A stretch of 64,000 nt of DNA, taken from the NCBI RefSeq assembly GCF_020404845.1, contig NZ_JAIOJZ010000010.1, positions 104,548-168,547 of the forward strand. Reading direction: 5' to 3'. The stretch comes from Streptomyces hyderabadensis. GTDB lineage: Bacteria; Actinomycetota; Actinomycetes; Streptomycetales; Streptomycetaceae. Shown one piece after another: positions 36,231 to 44,889 of the stretch. The notes below the pieces were generated by a model. That model was not told the origin of the DNA, made no database searches, and was given only the letters and a program-made list of their open reading frames with translations. The position numbers were made by a program, and so were the translations under genes. Position 1 is the stretch's first letter, and every line of letters starts with the position of its first letter.

Positions 36231-36536
36231 ATGAGCGTGCAGCAGGAGGCCGGGGTCGGCGGCGAGGCTCTGGAGGTCTGGATCGACCAGGACCTGTGTA
36301 CCGGCGACGGCATCTGCGCCCAGTACGCGCCCGAGGTGTTCGAGCTGGACATCGACGGTCTGGCCTATGTGAAGGGCGCGGACGACGAGCTGCTGCAGGC
36401 CCCGGGGGCGGCAACGCCCGTTCCGCTGACGCTTCTCACGGATGTGGTCGACTCGGTGAAGGAGTGTCCGGGCGAGTGCATCCACGTGCGTCGCGTTTCG
36501 GACAGGGCCGAGGTCTACGGTCCGGACTCAGAGTGA
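36231..36536 (+). CDS. Ferredoxin, single-cluster type
   Basis: The 101-residue protein has CTGDGIC (Cys 23 and 29) followed by ECPGEC, the arrangement of small [3Fe-4S]/[4Fe-4S] ferredoxins that serve actinobacterial P450s and other oxidoreductases. An acidic surface and AGGAGAG before the ATG are visible. It is divergent from arc. No partner reductase is next to it; the P450 at 12.3 kb and the LLM or flavin enzymes elsewhere are possible partners, which is inference. Confidence 0.9.
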   Translation: MSVQQEAGVGGEALEVWIDQDLCTGDGICAQYAPEVFELDIDGLAYVKGADDELLQAPGAATPVPLTLLTDVVDSVKECPGECIHVRRVSDRAEVYGPDSE

Positions 36537-36610
36537 CCAAAATGTGACTTGGCGGGTACGCTCCGTGACCGCTGTCTGGTGTGTCACACCGCTCGTCCTG
36601 GGAGTGCCGG

Positions 36611-37195
36611 TCACACGGTGCGTGCTTGTGAGGGCGTGTCGCTGACGAACGCGCCGTTCTTCCACCGCCACTTCACGTCGTCCGTGACGTCGGGGCAGCA
36701 ACTGGGCACGTCGGGCGACGAGTAGCCGAGCAGGGTGGCGCGGACGGCACCGGCGCGCACCGAGAGTTCGGTGGCGGTGCGGCGTTCCCCGGGGTCGACG
36801 AGGGTGGCCACGACGCGGGGCTTGCCGCCGTCATGGCCCCGTGTGACGACGTACACGCCGTCGGGCGGTGTGCCCATGGGCGCGTCGCAGTGCACGACGG
36901 CCACCGTTTCGGGCCGGCCGTCGCCGTCGAGGTCGCCGGAGGCCTTCTTCTGCACCACGGCCTTGACGGGACCGCATTCCAGGGGAAAGGCCACGTCGGC
37001 CGGGTCGGGCGGCGTGACATGGGCGGGCGCGCTCTTCGGGGCTGCTGCTCTGTCGGCACTCTGGGCTGCCGTCGCGGCGTCGGGCTGGAGTACCGAGGAC
37101 AGGGCGACCACTGCGGCGACGGCCGTGGCGGTGGCGACCCAGTGGATCGGCCGGGTGTGCGTGTGCGAGAGGTCCGGAACGGCGGGGTGCTGCAC
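36611..37195 (-). CDS. Secreted protein of unknown function with Ca-loop-like motif
   Basis: The 194-residue protein has an N-terminal signal-like segment (IHWVATATAVAAVVALSSVLQ) and then a Pro/Ala linker. The globular domain contains DLDGDGRPE, an FG-GAP/EF-hand-like loop, and paired cysteines (PSCCPDV). GTG at 37195 has AGGAG 9 nt upstream and is preferred over the ATG at 37249. Function is unknown; it converges on the ferredoxin gene. Confidence 0.7.
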   Translation of the reverse strand: MQHPAVPDLSHTHTRPIHWVATATAVAAVVALSSVLQPDAATAAQSADRAAAPKSAPAHVTPPDPADVAFPLECGPVKAVVQKKASGDLDGDGRPETVAVVHCDAPMGTPPDGVYVVTRGHDGGKPRVVATLVDPGERRTATELSVRAGAVRATLLGYSSPDVPSCCPDVTDDVKWRWKNGAFVSDTPSQARTV

Positions 37196-37352
37196 GAGGA
37201 GTGTCTCCTGTGAGGGCTGTGCCGGTGGGGGTGGCCAGCATCGTGCCACACGTCACAGTGCGGGGGAACGGCGGGGTGGGTACCCGTTCCGATTTCTGTA
37301 CGGGCGGGTGGTCCCGCCGGTGGTCGCCGTCGGGTGGTCGCCTCAACGCGTC

Positions 37353-37401
37353 GACGCCGTGGTGGAGTTCCGGCAGTGTCCCGGAACTCCACCACGGCGT
37401 C
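37353..37401. terminator. Perfect 21-bp inverted repeat, terminator of trmI
   Basis: The arm at 37353-37373 (GACGCCGTGGTGGAGTTCC plus GG) is exactly repeated in inverse at 37381-37401 with a 7-nt loop. It is the longest perfect stem in the window, 28 bp beyond the trmI stop. There is no obvious U-tract. Confidence 0.75.
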
Positions 37402-37429
37402 TGTACGTTGTACGCGGCACGGGGCCGCC

Positions 37430-38332
37430 TCAGCGGCCGGAGCCTCCGCCGGCGTTGGGGCCGTCGTAGTCCTCGCCGTAGGCGCCCTTGGCGGGGCGGC
37501 GGCGGCGCATGGGCGGCTCGACGCCGTCGGCGAGGCGACGGGCGGTGAGCAGGAAGCCGGTGTGGCCGATCATGCGGTGGTCGGGGCGGACGGCGAGGCC
37601 CTCGACGTGCCAGTTGCGGATCATCGTCTCCCAGGAGGTCGGCTCGTTGAAGCAGCCGATCTCGCGGATGGACTCGACGGTCCGGGCGAGCTGGGTGGTG
37701 GTGGCGACGTAGCAGCACAGGATGCCGCCGGGCACGAGTGCCTTGGAGACGGCGTCCAGGCACTCCCAGGGGGCGAGCATGTCGAGGATGACACGGTCGA
37801 CGTCGGCGTCGGACAGGTTGTCCTGGAGGTCGCCGACGGTGAGCTGCCAGGCGGGGTGCGGGCCGCCGAAGTAGCGCTGGACGTTCTGCTGGGCGATCTC
37901 GGCGAAGTCCTCGCGGCGCTCGTAGGAGTGCAGCATGCCCTGGTCGCCGATGGCGCGCAGCAGGAAGCTGCTGAGGGAGCCGGAGCCCACGCCGGCCTCC
38001 ACGACGCGTGCGCCGGGGAAGATGTCGGCGAAGGCGAGGATCTGCCCCGCGTCCTTCGGGTAGACGACGGCTGCCCCGCGGGGCATGGACAGGACGTAGT
38101 CGGGGAGCAGGGGGCGCAGCGCGAGGTAGGCGACGTTCCCGGTGGTGCGGACAACGCTGCCCTCGGGAGCACCGATCAGTTCGTCGTGGGGGAAGGAACC
38201 CTTGTGGGTGTGGAAGTTCTTCCCGGCCTCGAGCGTGAACGTGTAGTGGCGGCCCTTGGGGTCGGTCAGCTGAACCTGGTCCCCGACCTTGAAGGGCCCG
38301 CGCCTGCGGGCGGCACCGGTCGGTTCGGACAT
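37430..38332 (-). CDS. trmI: tRNA (adenine-58-N1)-methyltransferase TrmI
   Basis: The 300-residue protein has the SAM motif VVEAGVGSGSLS and the family N-terminal domain (GPFKVGDQVQLTD, GKNFHTHKG), then the catalytic-site strand VILDMLAPWECL. It methylates A58 of the T-loop. A TAGGCT hexamer lies exactly 6 nt before the ATG with no ribosome site, suggesting leaderless expression. Classically found beside ARC and the proteasome genes in actinobacteria. Confidence 0.94.
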   Translation of the reverse strand: MSEPTGAARRRGPFKVGDQVQLTDPKGRHYTFTLEAGKNFHTHKGSFPHDELIGAPEGSVVRTTGNVAYLALRPLLPDYVLSMPRGAAVVYPKDAGQILAFADIFPGARVVEAGVGSGSLSSFLLRAIGDQGMLHSYERREDFAEIAQQNVQRYFGGPHPAWQLTVGDLQDNLSDADVDRVILDMLAPWECLDAVSKALVPGGILCCYVATTTQLARTVESIREIGCFNEPTSWETMIRNWHVEGLAVRPDHRMIGHTGFLLTARRLADGVEPPMRRRRPAKGAYGEDYDGPNAGGGSGR

Positions 38333-38338
38333 GTGACC

Positions 38339-38344
38339 AGCCTA
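38339..38344 (-). promoter_or_regulatory. Candidate -10 of trmI (leaderless)
   Basis: TAGGCT on the minus strand ends 6 nt before the ATG. The same hexamer at the same distance precedes mshC. Confidence 0.5.
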
Positions 38345-38385
38345 CCGGTTTCCTGCCGGGGGCTTGACCGGCGCGGGGGTCGCGT

Positions 38386-40116
38386 TCAGCTGGGCCGTGC
38401 CATTGCCTTGACGAAGGCGCGCTCCACGTCGGCGGCGGACAGGACGCCGTAGATCTCGCCGGTCTCCTCGACGACGAGGTACTCGGTGGCGGGGCTGGCG
38501 CGCAGGGCGTCCAGGAGTTCCTCGCCGGACAGTTCCGCGGAGACGCGCATGCCGTCGGTGAGGTCCTGGGCGAGGGTGCTCACCGCCACCCAGGGGCGGC
38601 GGTGCTCGGGTACGCCGACGATGGCGGCCTCGCGGACCAGGGAGGCGGGGGTGCCCTCGCCGTCGACGACGACCAGGGCGCGGGCCCCGGAGGCGTTGGC
38701 GCGGCGCAGGGCCTCGGAGAGGGGCGTGTCGGCCGGTACGGGGACGGCGCGCCGGGTCAGGGCGCGGGCGCGCAGCTCGGGGAGGTGTTCGCGCAGGCGG
38801 GCCATGCGGAGGCTGTTTCCGGCGCCGGTCCAGATGATCGCGGCGAGGATGGCGGCGAGCAGGGCGTCCATGACGGTGTCCATGCCGACGTCGTCCGCGG
38901 CGTCGCTGCCGAGCGACTGGGTGAGCAGCGGCAGGCCGATCAGTACGGCGATGGCGAGGGCCCGGCCGACCCAGGCGGCGGCGATCGTTCCGCTCATCGG
39001 CTTGCCGGTCAGCTTCCAGACGACGGCGCGGAGCATGCGGCCGCCGTCCAGGGGGAGGCCGGGCAGCAGGTTGAAGACGGCCACGATGAGGTTGGAGACC
39101 ATCAGGCCGGCCAGCAGCACGCCGGCGACGCTGTCGGGTTCGACGGGCAGCAGGGCGGCGTAGAAGACGCCGGACAGGACGAGGGAGAGCAGGGGGCCGA
39201 CGAAGGCCAGCACGAATTCCCGGCCGGGGGTCTCGGCCTCCTTCTCGATCTCGGAGACGCCGCCGAAGAACTGGAGCTGGATGCGGCGGACGGGGAGTTT
39301 GAAGCGGAGGGCGGCGACGGTGTGGGCCAGCTCGTGGACGAGGACGGAGGCGTAGAAGGCGACGGCGAAGAAGAGGGAGACCAGGTAGCGGGCGGCGCCC
39401 AGCTCGGGCAGGACGCGGTCGAGCTGGCCGCCGAACACCCAGGTGATCAGGATGGCGACCAGGAACCAGCTGGGGGCGACGTACACCGGTACGCCGAAGG
39501 GGCGGCCCATCAGCAGCCCGCCCCCGGGCTCCGGCCGGCGCTGCGGTGGCCGTCCCGGCCCGCCCGCGCCGTCGGTGTGCGCCTCGGCACGGTGACGCGG
39601 GCCGCCGGCGCCCTCGTGGTCCCCGGCGCGCCGGGGGCCCCCGGCCGGTTCACGAGACTCGGCGGGGCGGGAGGATCCGGAGGGGCTTGAGGGTTCCGAG
39701 GGGTTAGAGGGTGGTTCCGAGGGGTCGGAGGGTTCTGAGGGGCCAGAGGAGCCCGTGGGGCCAGAGGCGCCGGAGGAGCTAGAGGGGTCTGAGGGTCCCG
39801 AGTCGGGTTCGCGGTCCGACGGCGACATCTCGGCACTCCGTGCCCCGGAACCAGGCATCTGGGCACCCCGTGCCCCGGAGTCCGGCGTCTCCGCACCCCG
39901 CGCCCCGGAACCGGACACCTCCGCACCCCGCGCCCCGGAACCCGGCGCCCCCGCACCCCCCGACTCGGAGCCGGGTGTGTCCGCGCCGGCACGCGGGCCG
40001 GGGCCCGTGGTCGGCGCGGCTGCGGGGCCGGTGGCCGGGGCCGTGGGTTGTGCCTGGGGCTCGGCCGACTCGTCGTTGCCGGGCCGCGGCTGCCCGCTCC
40101 CGCCGCTCACGTCCAC
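38386..40116 (-). CDS. M50 site-2-type membrane metalloprotease with CBS domains and disordered N-terminus
   Basis: The 576-residue protein has a ~185-residue Gly/Ser/Pro/Glu-rich disordered start and then membrane helices with the zinc motif HELAH and the second ligand motif PLDGGRML. A C-terminal CBS pair follows (about 440-570). It belongs to the group of rhomboid-like/S2P proteases with CBS regulation that cleave within membranes. GTG at 40116 has GAGGGG upstream. The disordered part contains four 10-residue repeats encoded at 39835-39954. The substrate is unknown. Confidence 0.88.
   Translation of the reverse strand: MDVSGGSGQPRPGNDESAEPQAQPTAPATGPAAAPTTGPGPRAGADTPGSESGGAGAPGSGARGAEVSGSGARGAETPDSGARGAQMPGSGARSAEMSPSDREPDSGPSDPSSSSGASGPTGSSGPSEPSDPSEPPSNPSEPSSPSGSSRPAESREPAGGPRRAGDHEGAGGPRHRAEAHTDGAGGPGRPPQRRPEPGGGLLMGRPFGVPVYVAPSWFLVAILITWVFGGQLDRVLPELGAARYLVSLFFAVAFYASVLVHELAHTVAALRFKLPVRRIQLQFFGGVSEIEKEAETPGREFVLAFVGPLLSLVLSGVFYAALLPVEPDSVAGVLLAGLMVSNLIVAVFNLLPGLPLDGGRMLRAVVWKLTGKPMSGTIAAAWVGRALAIAVLIGLPLLTQSLGSDAADDVGMDTVMDALLAAILAAIIWTGAGNSLRMARLREHLPELRARALTRRAVPVPADTPLSEALRRANASGARALVVVDGEGTPASLVREAAIVGVPEHRRPWVAVSTLAQDLTDGMRVSAELSGEELLDALRASPATEYLVVEETGEIYGVLSAADVERAFVKAMARPS
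39835..39954. repeat. Four tandem 30-bp units inside the M50 protease gene
   Basis: Units at 39835, 39865, 39895 and 39925 share ACCCCGxGCCCCGGA. Each encodes a decapeptide of the form GSGARGAE. They lie in the disordered N-terminus and could vary in number between strains. Confidence 0.75.
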
Positions 40117-40287
40117 GGTGTCCCCTCGTTCGAAGCGTCTCCCGCCTGCGGACGGGAGGGTCTCGTGTCGATGGTATGCGTCCGTCGCCGCCCGTTCCGC
40201 TCCGGCACCCCTCTGCTTCCCCTCCGTCACACGGGTCACGCCTGCGGGCTGGGTCGCTGTCAGTGCCCGGCCGTATGGTCTGTGGAC

Positions 40288-41301
40288 ATGGAGACGAGTA
40301 CCGAGGATGTCGCGGAGGAGACCGGCGGACCCGCCCGCCCGGCGGCGACCGTGCTGGACCAGCCGGAGGCGGCCGGGGCGCCGGGCACCGTGGAGCCGGA
40401 CGCCTCGGCGTCGGTGACGACGGCCACGACCGCCCCGCCCGCGCCCGCGGCGATACCGCCTGCCTCGCTCTCGCCCTCCCGGGCCGGTGACTTCATGCAG
40501 TGCCCGTTGCTGTACCGGTTCCGGGTCATCGACCGGCTGCCGGAGAAGCCCAGCGAGGCGGCGACCAGGGGCACCCTGGTGCACGCGGTGCTGGAGCGGC
40601 TCTTCGACGCCCCGGCGGCCGAGCGCACGGCGCCGAGGGCGAAGGCACTGGTCCCCGGTCAGTGGGACCGGCTGCGGGAGAGCAGGCCGGAGGTCGGTGA
40701 GCTGTTCGCGGACGATCCGGAGGGCGAGCGGCTGGCGCAGTGGCTGGCCGAGGCGGAGCGGCTCGTCGAGCGCTGGTTCACCCTGGAGGACCCGAGTCGG
40801 CTGGAGCCCGCCGAGCGGGAGCTGTTCGTCGAGGCCGAGCTGGACTCCGGGCTGCGGCTGCGCGGCATCATCGACCGGGTCGACGTGGCCCCCACCGGCG
40901 AGGTGCGGATCGTCGACTACAAGACGGGCAAGGCGCCCCGCCCGCAGTACGCGGAGGGCGCGCTGTTCCAGATGAAGTTCTACGCGCTCGTGGTGTGGCG
41001 GCTGAAGAAGGTCGTCCCGCGGCGGCTGCAGCTGGTCTATCTCGGCAGCGGTGACGTGCTCACGTACGACCCGGTCCTGGCCGACCTGGAGCGGGTCGAG
41101 CGCAAGCTGCTGGCCCTGTGGGAGGCGATCCGGCTGGCGACCGAGACGGGTGACTGGCGGCCGCGTCCCACCAAGCTGTGCGGCTGGTGCGACCACCAGG
41201 CGCACTGTCCGGAGTTCGGCGGCACTCCCCCGCCCTACCCGCTGCCGGTGAGGGCGGCCGACTCCGGCGCCGCCGCGCAGGGCAGAATGGGGCCGGACTA
41301 G
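40288..41301 (+). CDS. RecB-like PD-(D/E)XK exonuclease with Fe-S cysteines
   Basis: The 337-residue protein has the RecB/Cas4-like core with a conserved Asp (IIDRVDVAP) and catalytic DYKTGK. One N-terminal Cys (MQCPLLYRFR) and three C-terminal ones (CGWCDHQAHC) would bind a 4Fe-4S cluster as in AddB and Cas4. A TATGGT hexamer (40274-40279) lies 8 nt before the ATG, suggesting leaderless expression. The Ala/Pro-rich first ~65 residues are not conserved. It lies 16 bp before the response regulator gene. Confidence 0.9.
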   Translation: METSTEDVAEETGGPARPAATVLDQPEAAGAPGTVEPDASASVTTATTAPPAPAAIPPASLSPSRAGDFMQCPLLYRFRVIDRLPEKPSEAATRGTLVHAVLERLFDAPAAERTAPRAKALVPGQWDRLRESRPEVGELFADDPEGERLAQWLAEAERLVERWFTLEDPSRLEPAERELFVEAELDSGLRLRGIIDRVDVAPTGEVRIVDYKTGKAPRPQYAEGALFQMKFYALVVWRLKKVVPRRLQLVYLGSGDVLTYDPVLADLERVERKLLALWEAIRLATETGDWRPRPTKLCGWCDHQAHCPEFGGTPPPYPLPVRAADSGAAAQGRMGPD

Positions 41302-41317
41302 CGAGAAGGAGACTTAC

Positions 41318-41989
41318 GTGGCCATCCGCGTCCTACTGGTCGACGACCAGCCGCTGCTGCGCACGGGCTTCCGGATGATTCTGGAGGCGGAGCAGGACCT
41401 CGCGGTCGTCGGCGAGGCCGGAGACGGCCTCCAGGCGCTCGACCAGGTGCGGGCGTTGCAGCCCGACGTGGTGCTGATGGACATCCGCATGCCGCGGATG
41501 GACGGCGTGGAGGCGACCCGGCAGATCACCGGGCCGGAGCGGGACGGCCCGGCGAAGGTGCTGGTGCTGACCACCTTCGACCTCGACGAGTACGTGGTCG
41601 AGGCGCTGAAGGCGGGCGCCAGCGGCTTCCTGCTCAAGGACGCCCCGGCCAACGAGCTGGTGCAGGCGATCCGGGTGGTGGCGAACGGCGAGGCGATGCT
41701 CGCCCCGAGCATCACCCGGCGGCTGCTCGACAAGTACGCCACGCATCTGCCTTCCGGGGACGAGCCGGTGCCGGACACCCTGCACACGCTCACCGACCGT
41801 GAGGTGGAGGTGCTGAAGCTGGTGGCCCGCGGGCTGTCCAACGCGGAGATCGCCGCGGACCTGTTCGTGAGCGAGACCACCGTGAAGACTCATGTGGGAC
41901 ATGTGCTGACCAAGCTGGGTCTGCGGGACCGCGTGCAGGCCGCGGTGTACGCGTACGAGAGCGGTCTGGTGCGTCCCGGCGCCCAGTAG
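41318..41989 (+). CDS. NarL/LuxR-family response regulator (orphan)
   Basis: The 223-residue protein has a receiver domain with Asp55 (VVLMDIRMP) as phosphorylation site and Lys in LLKDAPA, and a LuxR-type helix-turn-helix (LTDREVEVLKLVARGLSNAEIA) at about 158-215. GTG at 41318 has GAAGGAG upstream. No histidine kinase gene is in the neighbourhood, so the partner is unknown. It may be co-transcribed with the RecB-like nuclease. Confidence 0.92.
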   Translation: MAIRVLLVDDQPLLRTGFRMILEAEQDLAVVGEAGDGLQALDQVRALQPDVVLMDIRMPRMDGVEATRQITGPERDGPAKVLVLTTFDLDEYVVEALKAGASGFLLKDAPANELVQAIRVVANGEAMLAPSITRRLLDKYATHLPSGDEPVPDTLHTLTDREVEVLKLVARGLSNAEIAADLFVSETTVKTHVGHVLTKLGLRDRVQAAVYAYESGLVRPGAQ

Positions 41990-42047
41990 CCGCTGGTGTC
42001 CGTGTCCGCGGGCAGCCCGCTCCCGCGCGGCGCGTGCCGTGCACGAC

Positions 42048-42090
42048 GCGAAGGGCGCCCTCCTCCGAGCGGGAGGAGGGCGCCCTTCGC
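42048..42090. terminator. Bidirectional hairpin terminator, 19-bp stem
   Basis: GCGAAGGGCGCCCTCCTCC (42048-42066) and GGAGGAGGGCGCCCTTCGC (42072-42090) are perfect inverse repeats with a 5-nt loop. They lie between the convergent response regulator and binding-protein genes and can serve both. Confidence 0.85.
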
Positions 42091-42107
42091 GCTGGTCCGG
42101 TCCGGCG

Positions 42108-43712
42108 TCAGCCGCTCACGCCCCGGCCCAGCTCCCACAGCTGGAGCGAGGAGGAGGAGTTGAGGAGGTAGGCGGTGCCGGTCACGTCGTCACGGGTGGC
42201 GACGTACTGCTTGCCCTGCCACAGCGGGATCAGCGGGACCTCCTTGGCGGTGATGTCCTGGATCTCGGTGAGGCTGTCCACCGCGGAGAGCCGGTCGGCC
42301 TCGCCGCGGGAGGCGGGGATCAGGTTGTCGATGATCTCCGGGTTGGCGTAGGGCATGTTGAGGGTGTTGCCCTTGTCGAGGAACGGCGCGATGAAGCTGT
42401 CCGCGTCCGGGAAGTCGGGGAACCAGCCCATGCCGAAGACGTCGTACTCGCGGTTGCGCTCCGCCGGGTGGAACTTCTCCCAGGGCGTGCCCTTGATGTC
42501 GACGTCGAACAGGCCGCTGTCGTTGAGCTGCTTCTGGAGCTGCTCGAACTCCTGCTTGGTCGCGGCGCCGTAGTGGTCCGTCGTGTAGTGCAGCGTCAGC
42601 TTGACCGGCGTGGTGACGTCCGCGTCCTCCAGCAGCGTCTTGGCCTTGGAGACGCTGGGGTCGCCGTACTTGTTGAAGAACGAGTTGGAGTGGCCGGTGA
42701 TGCCGGCCGGAACCATGGAGTACAGCGGTTCGGCCTGGGAGCCGTAGACCGCGGAGACGAGTTCGCTGCGGTTGATGAGCTGGGCCATGGCCTGGCGGAC
42801 GGCCGCGTCCTTGACCGTCGACGCGTCCGTGTTGAAGGCGAGGTAGCGGATTTCGAGACCGGCCACCTCGACCAGGTCGACGTCGCCGTCCGTGGCCTTG
42901 GCGAGGGTCTGGACCTGCTCCGGCGTCATCGCGCGGGTCATCACGTCGATGTCGCCCTTGTCGATGGCGTCGCCCATCGCCTCCGCGTCGGCGAAGGAGA
43001 CCAGCTCGACCTTGTCGTTGTTCACCTTGAGACTCCCCTTGTACTTGGGGTTCTTGGTGAACACCGCCTTGGTCATCTCGTCGCCCTTGACCTCGGCCTT
43101 CATCGTGTACGGGCCGGAGCCGGTCAGCTCGAAGCCGTCGCGCAGCTTGTCCTTCTCGTAGTCGTCCGGGTTGACGATGCCGGCGACCGGCGTCGACAGC
43201 TTGAACGGGAAGGTGGCGTCGGCGGTGTTGAGGTGGAAGATGACCTCGCGGTCGCCCTTCGTCTCCACGGTGTCCACGGTGGACAGCAGCGACGCCACCT
43301 CGGTGTCGGCGTGGATCTTCCGGACGCGCTCGATGGAGTACTTGACGTCCTCGGCGGTGACGGGGTCGCCGTTGGCGAACTCCAGGCCGTCGCGCAGGGT
43401 GCAGGCGTAGCGCTCGTTGCCGGTGTCGGTGAATCCGCACTGCTGGGCGGCCTCGGGCACGGGTTCGCCGTCGCCGCGGGGCAGCACCATCAGCGTCTGC
43501 GAGGTCTGGCGCATGATGTTCCAGGCGCCGACGTCGTAGGCGTACGCCGGGTCGAAGGGCGCGGTTATCTCTTTCGAGACGCTGAACCCGTCCGTGGTGC
43601 CGACGACGATCGCGTCCCCGTCGCCGCTGCCGCTGTCCGATCCGCCGCAGGCGGCGAGCACCGGCGCGAGCAGGCCGACGACGGCCGGCAGCACCAAAGT
43701 CTTGCGGTTCAT
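42108..43712 (-). CDS. Family-5 (peptide/nickel type) ABC substrate-binding lipoprotein, orphan
   Basis: The 534-residue protein has a signal peptide with lipobox LAAC (Cys ~22), then the SBP family 5 signature region (FANGDPVTAEDVKYSIERV) and a GWFPDFPDADSF strand. It is anchored outside the membrane and would bind oligopeptides or similar solutes. No permease or ATPase gene is adjacent, so it works with a transporter encoded elsewhere or as a separate receptor. GGAG precedes the ATG. Confidence 0.9.
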   Translation of the reverse strand: MNRKTLVLPAVVGLLAPVLAACGGSDSGSGDGDAIVVGTTDGFSVSKEITAPFDPAYAYDVGAWNIMRQTSQTLMVLPRGDGEPVPEAAQQCGFTDTGNERYACTLRDGLEFANGDPVTAEDVKYSIERVRKIHADTEVASLLSTVDTVETKGDREVIFHLNTADATFPFKLSTPVAGIVNPDDYEKDKLRDGFELTGSGPYTMKAEVKGDEMTKAVFTKNPKYKGSLKVNNDKVELVSFADAEAMGDAIDKGDIDVMTRAMTPEQVQTLAKATDGDVDLVEVAGLEIRYLAFNTDASTVKDAAVRQAMAQLINRSELVSAVYGSQAEPLYSMVPAGITGHSNSFFNKYGDPSVSKAKTLLEDADVTTPVKLTLHYTTDHYGAATKQEFEQLQKQLNDSGLFDVDIKGTPWEKFHPAERNREYDVFGMGWFPDFPDADSFIAPFLDKGNTLNMPYANPEIIDNLIPASRGEADRLSAVDSLTEIQDITAKEVPLIPLWQGKQYVATRDDVTGTAYLLNSSSSLQLWELGRGVSG

Positions 43713-44063
43713 GCTCGAGTTTCTCCAGAGCTGTCGGTCCGTGTATCCGGCATGCAGGGGTGTCGCGGCGGATCACGGGGGTAGTGGCCGATGTTCTCGC
43801 GACGAGATTAGTCCGCGCCCGCACGGGCGCTCGCAGCCACCGGAGTTGAGGGCTCATCACGGAGCGAAACCGGGTGTGGACGCACCGAAAACCCGACAGT
43901 GGAAGGATTCGTGCAGGGTTTCACCAATCAGGACACAAGGGCTCCTCGACAACGTTCGCCACGTCGGTGGCAGCACACCTGTGCTTTTCTGTCGACCCCT
44001 GGCAGCGTGGTGAACATCACAGTCCGACTTCGGCCGCCCGCGCCCGGATCCGGCCATCCGGGG
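43713..44063. other. Intergenic region upstream of the orphan binding protein
   Basis: About 350 bp of lower GC content contain no credible gene. It must hold the promoter of the lipoprotein and the end of the HAD-gene transcript. I see no clear -10/-35 pair, riboswitch or strong hairpin. Confidence 0.35.
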
Positions 44064-44765
44064 CTAGCGCATGTGGGTCATGAGACCGCGGAGAAACGGC
44101 AGGTCGACCTCTTCCAGGGAGGCGACCACCGTGCGCCGGGCGGCCGGGGTGATGGGGGCGACCGAGGGCACGGCCACGACGCGGCAGCCGGCGGCCTCCG
44201 CCGCGGCGACCCCGGTCGCGGTGTCCTCGACCACGGCGCAGCGGGCCGGGTCGACGCCGAGGCCCGCCGCGGCCGCCAGGTACGGGTCGGGGTGGGGCTT
44301 GGTGCGGGGTACCTCGTCGCCGGCGACGGTGAGGGCGAAGTGCTGGGGGCCGAGCGACTTCAGGACGCGGTCGATGATGCGCCGGTGCGAGGCGGAGACC
44401 AGGGCGGTGGGGATCTCGTGCGCGGTCAGTTCCGCGAGCAGCCGGGCGGCGCCGGGCATGAGCGGCAGGTCACGGCCGATGCGCTGCTCGAAGCCGTCGT
44501 TGAGCAGGACGCTGAGTTCGGCGAGGGTGATGTCAGCGCCGGTGGCCTCGATCAGGAAGCCGGCGCTGCGGGTCATGGGGCCGCCGACCACGACGTGGCG
44601 CCAGGAGTCGTCGAGGGTGTGGCCGAGGGAGGCGAAGACCTCCGTCTCGACGTCCCACCAGAAGCCCTCGGTGTCCACCAGGGTGCCGTCCATGTCGAGG
44701 AGCACGGCCTGCAGGGCGGAGCCTTCGGCCGTACGGGTTCCGAGCGCGGGGACCGTACTGGTCAT
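44064..44765 (-). CDS. HAD-superfamily phosphatase (beta-PGM/DOG-like)
   Basis: The 233-residue protein has motif I DMDGTLVDTE (nucleophile Asp), motif II ALVSAS, motif III Lys in RTKPHPDPY and the acidic motif IV VVEDTATGV. The helical cap lies between motifs I and II. It hydrolyses a small phosphate ester, probably a sugar phosphate. AAGGAGG precedes the ATG at 44765. It lies downstream of metH on the same strand but after metH's hairpin. Confidence 0.88.
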   Translation of the reverse strand: MTSTVPALGTRTAEGSALQAVLLDMDGTLVDTEGFWWDVETEVFASLGHTLDDSWRHVVVGGPMTRSAGFLIEATGADITLAELSVLLNDGFEQRIGRDLPLMPGAARLLAELTAHEIPTALVSASHRRIIDRVLKSLGPQHFALTVAGDEVPRTKPHPDPYLAAAAGLGVDPARCAVVEDTATGVAAAEAAGCRVVAVPSVAPITPAARRTVVASLEEVDLPFLRGLMTHMR

Positions 44766-44790
44766 CCACGTACCTCCTTGAGGGACGATC

Positions 44791-44819
44791 AGGCCGGCTC
44801 CCACGAAGGGAGCCGGCCT
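44791..44819 (-). terminator. Hairpin terminator downstream of metH
   Basis: AGGCCGGCTCCC (44791-44802) and GGGAGCCGGCCT (44808-44819) form a perfect 12-bp stem with a 5-nt loop, about 70 bp beyond the metH stop. Confidence 0.75.
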
Positions 44820-44889
44820 GCAGTGGACCGACCAGTGTACGTCGTGCGGGGCGCGAACGCCTGGTGAGGCCCGGGAGGCGGTACGGGCC

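Noticed and set aside
36231..36536. The ferredoxin as the dedicated partner of the conservon P450
   Set aside because: They are 22 kb apart and on different transcripts. Any pairing would be a guess.
38386..41205. Longer start for the M50 protease, giving 939 residues
   Set aside because: The added segment is antisense to the RecB-like gene and is Arg/Gln-rich with no domain. GTG at 40116 has a good ribosome site.
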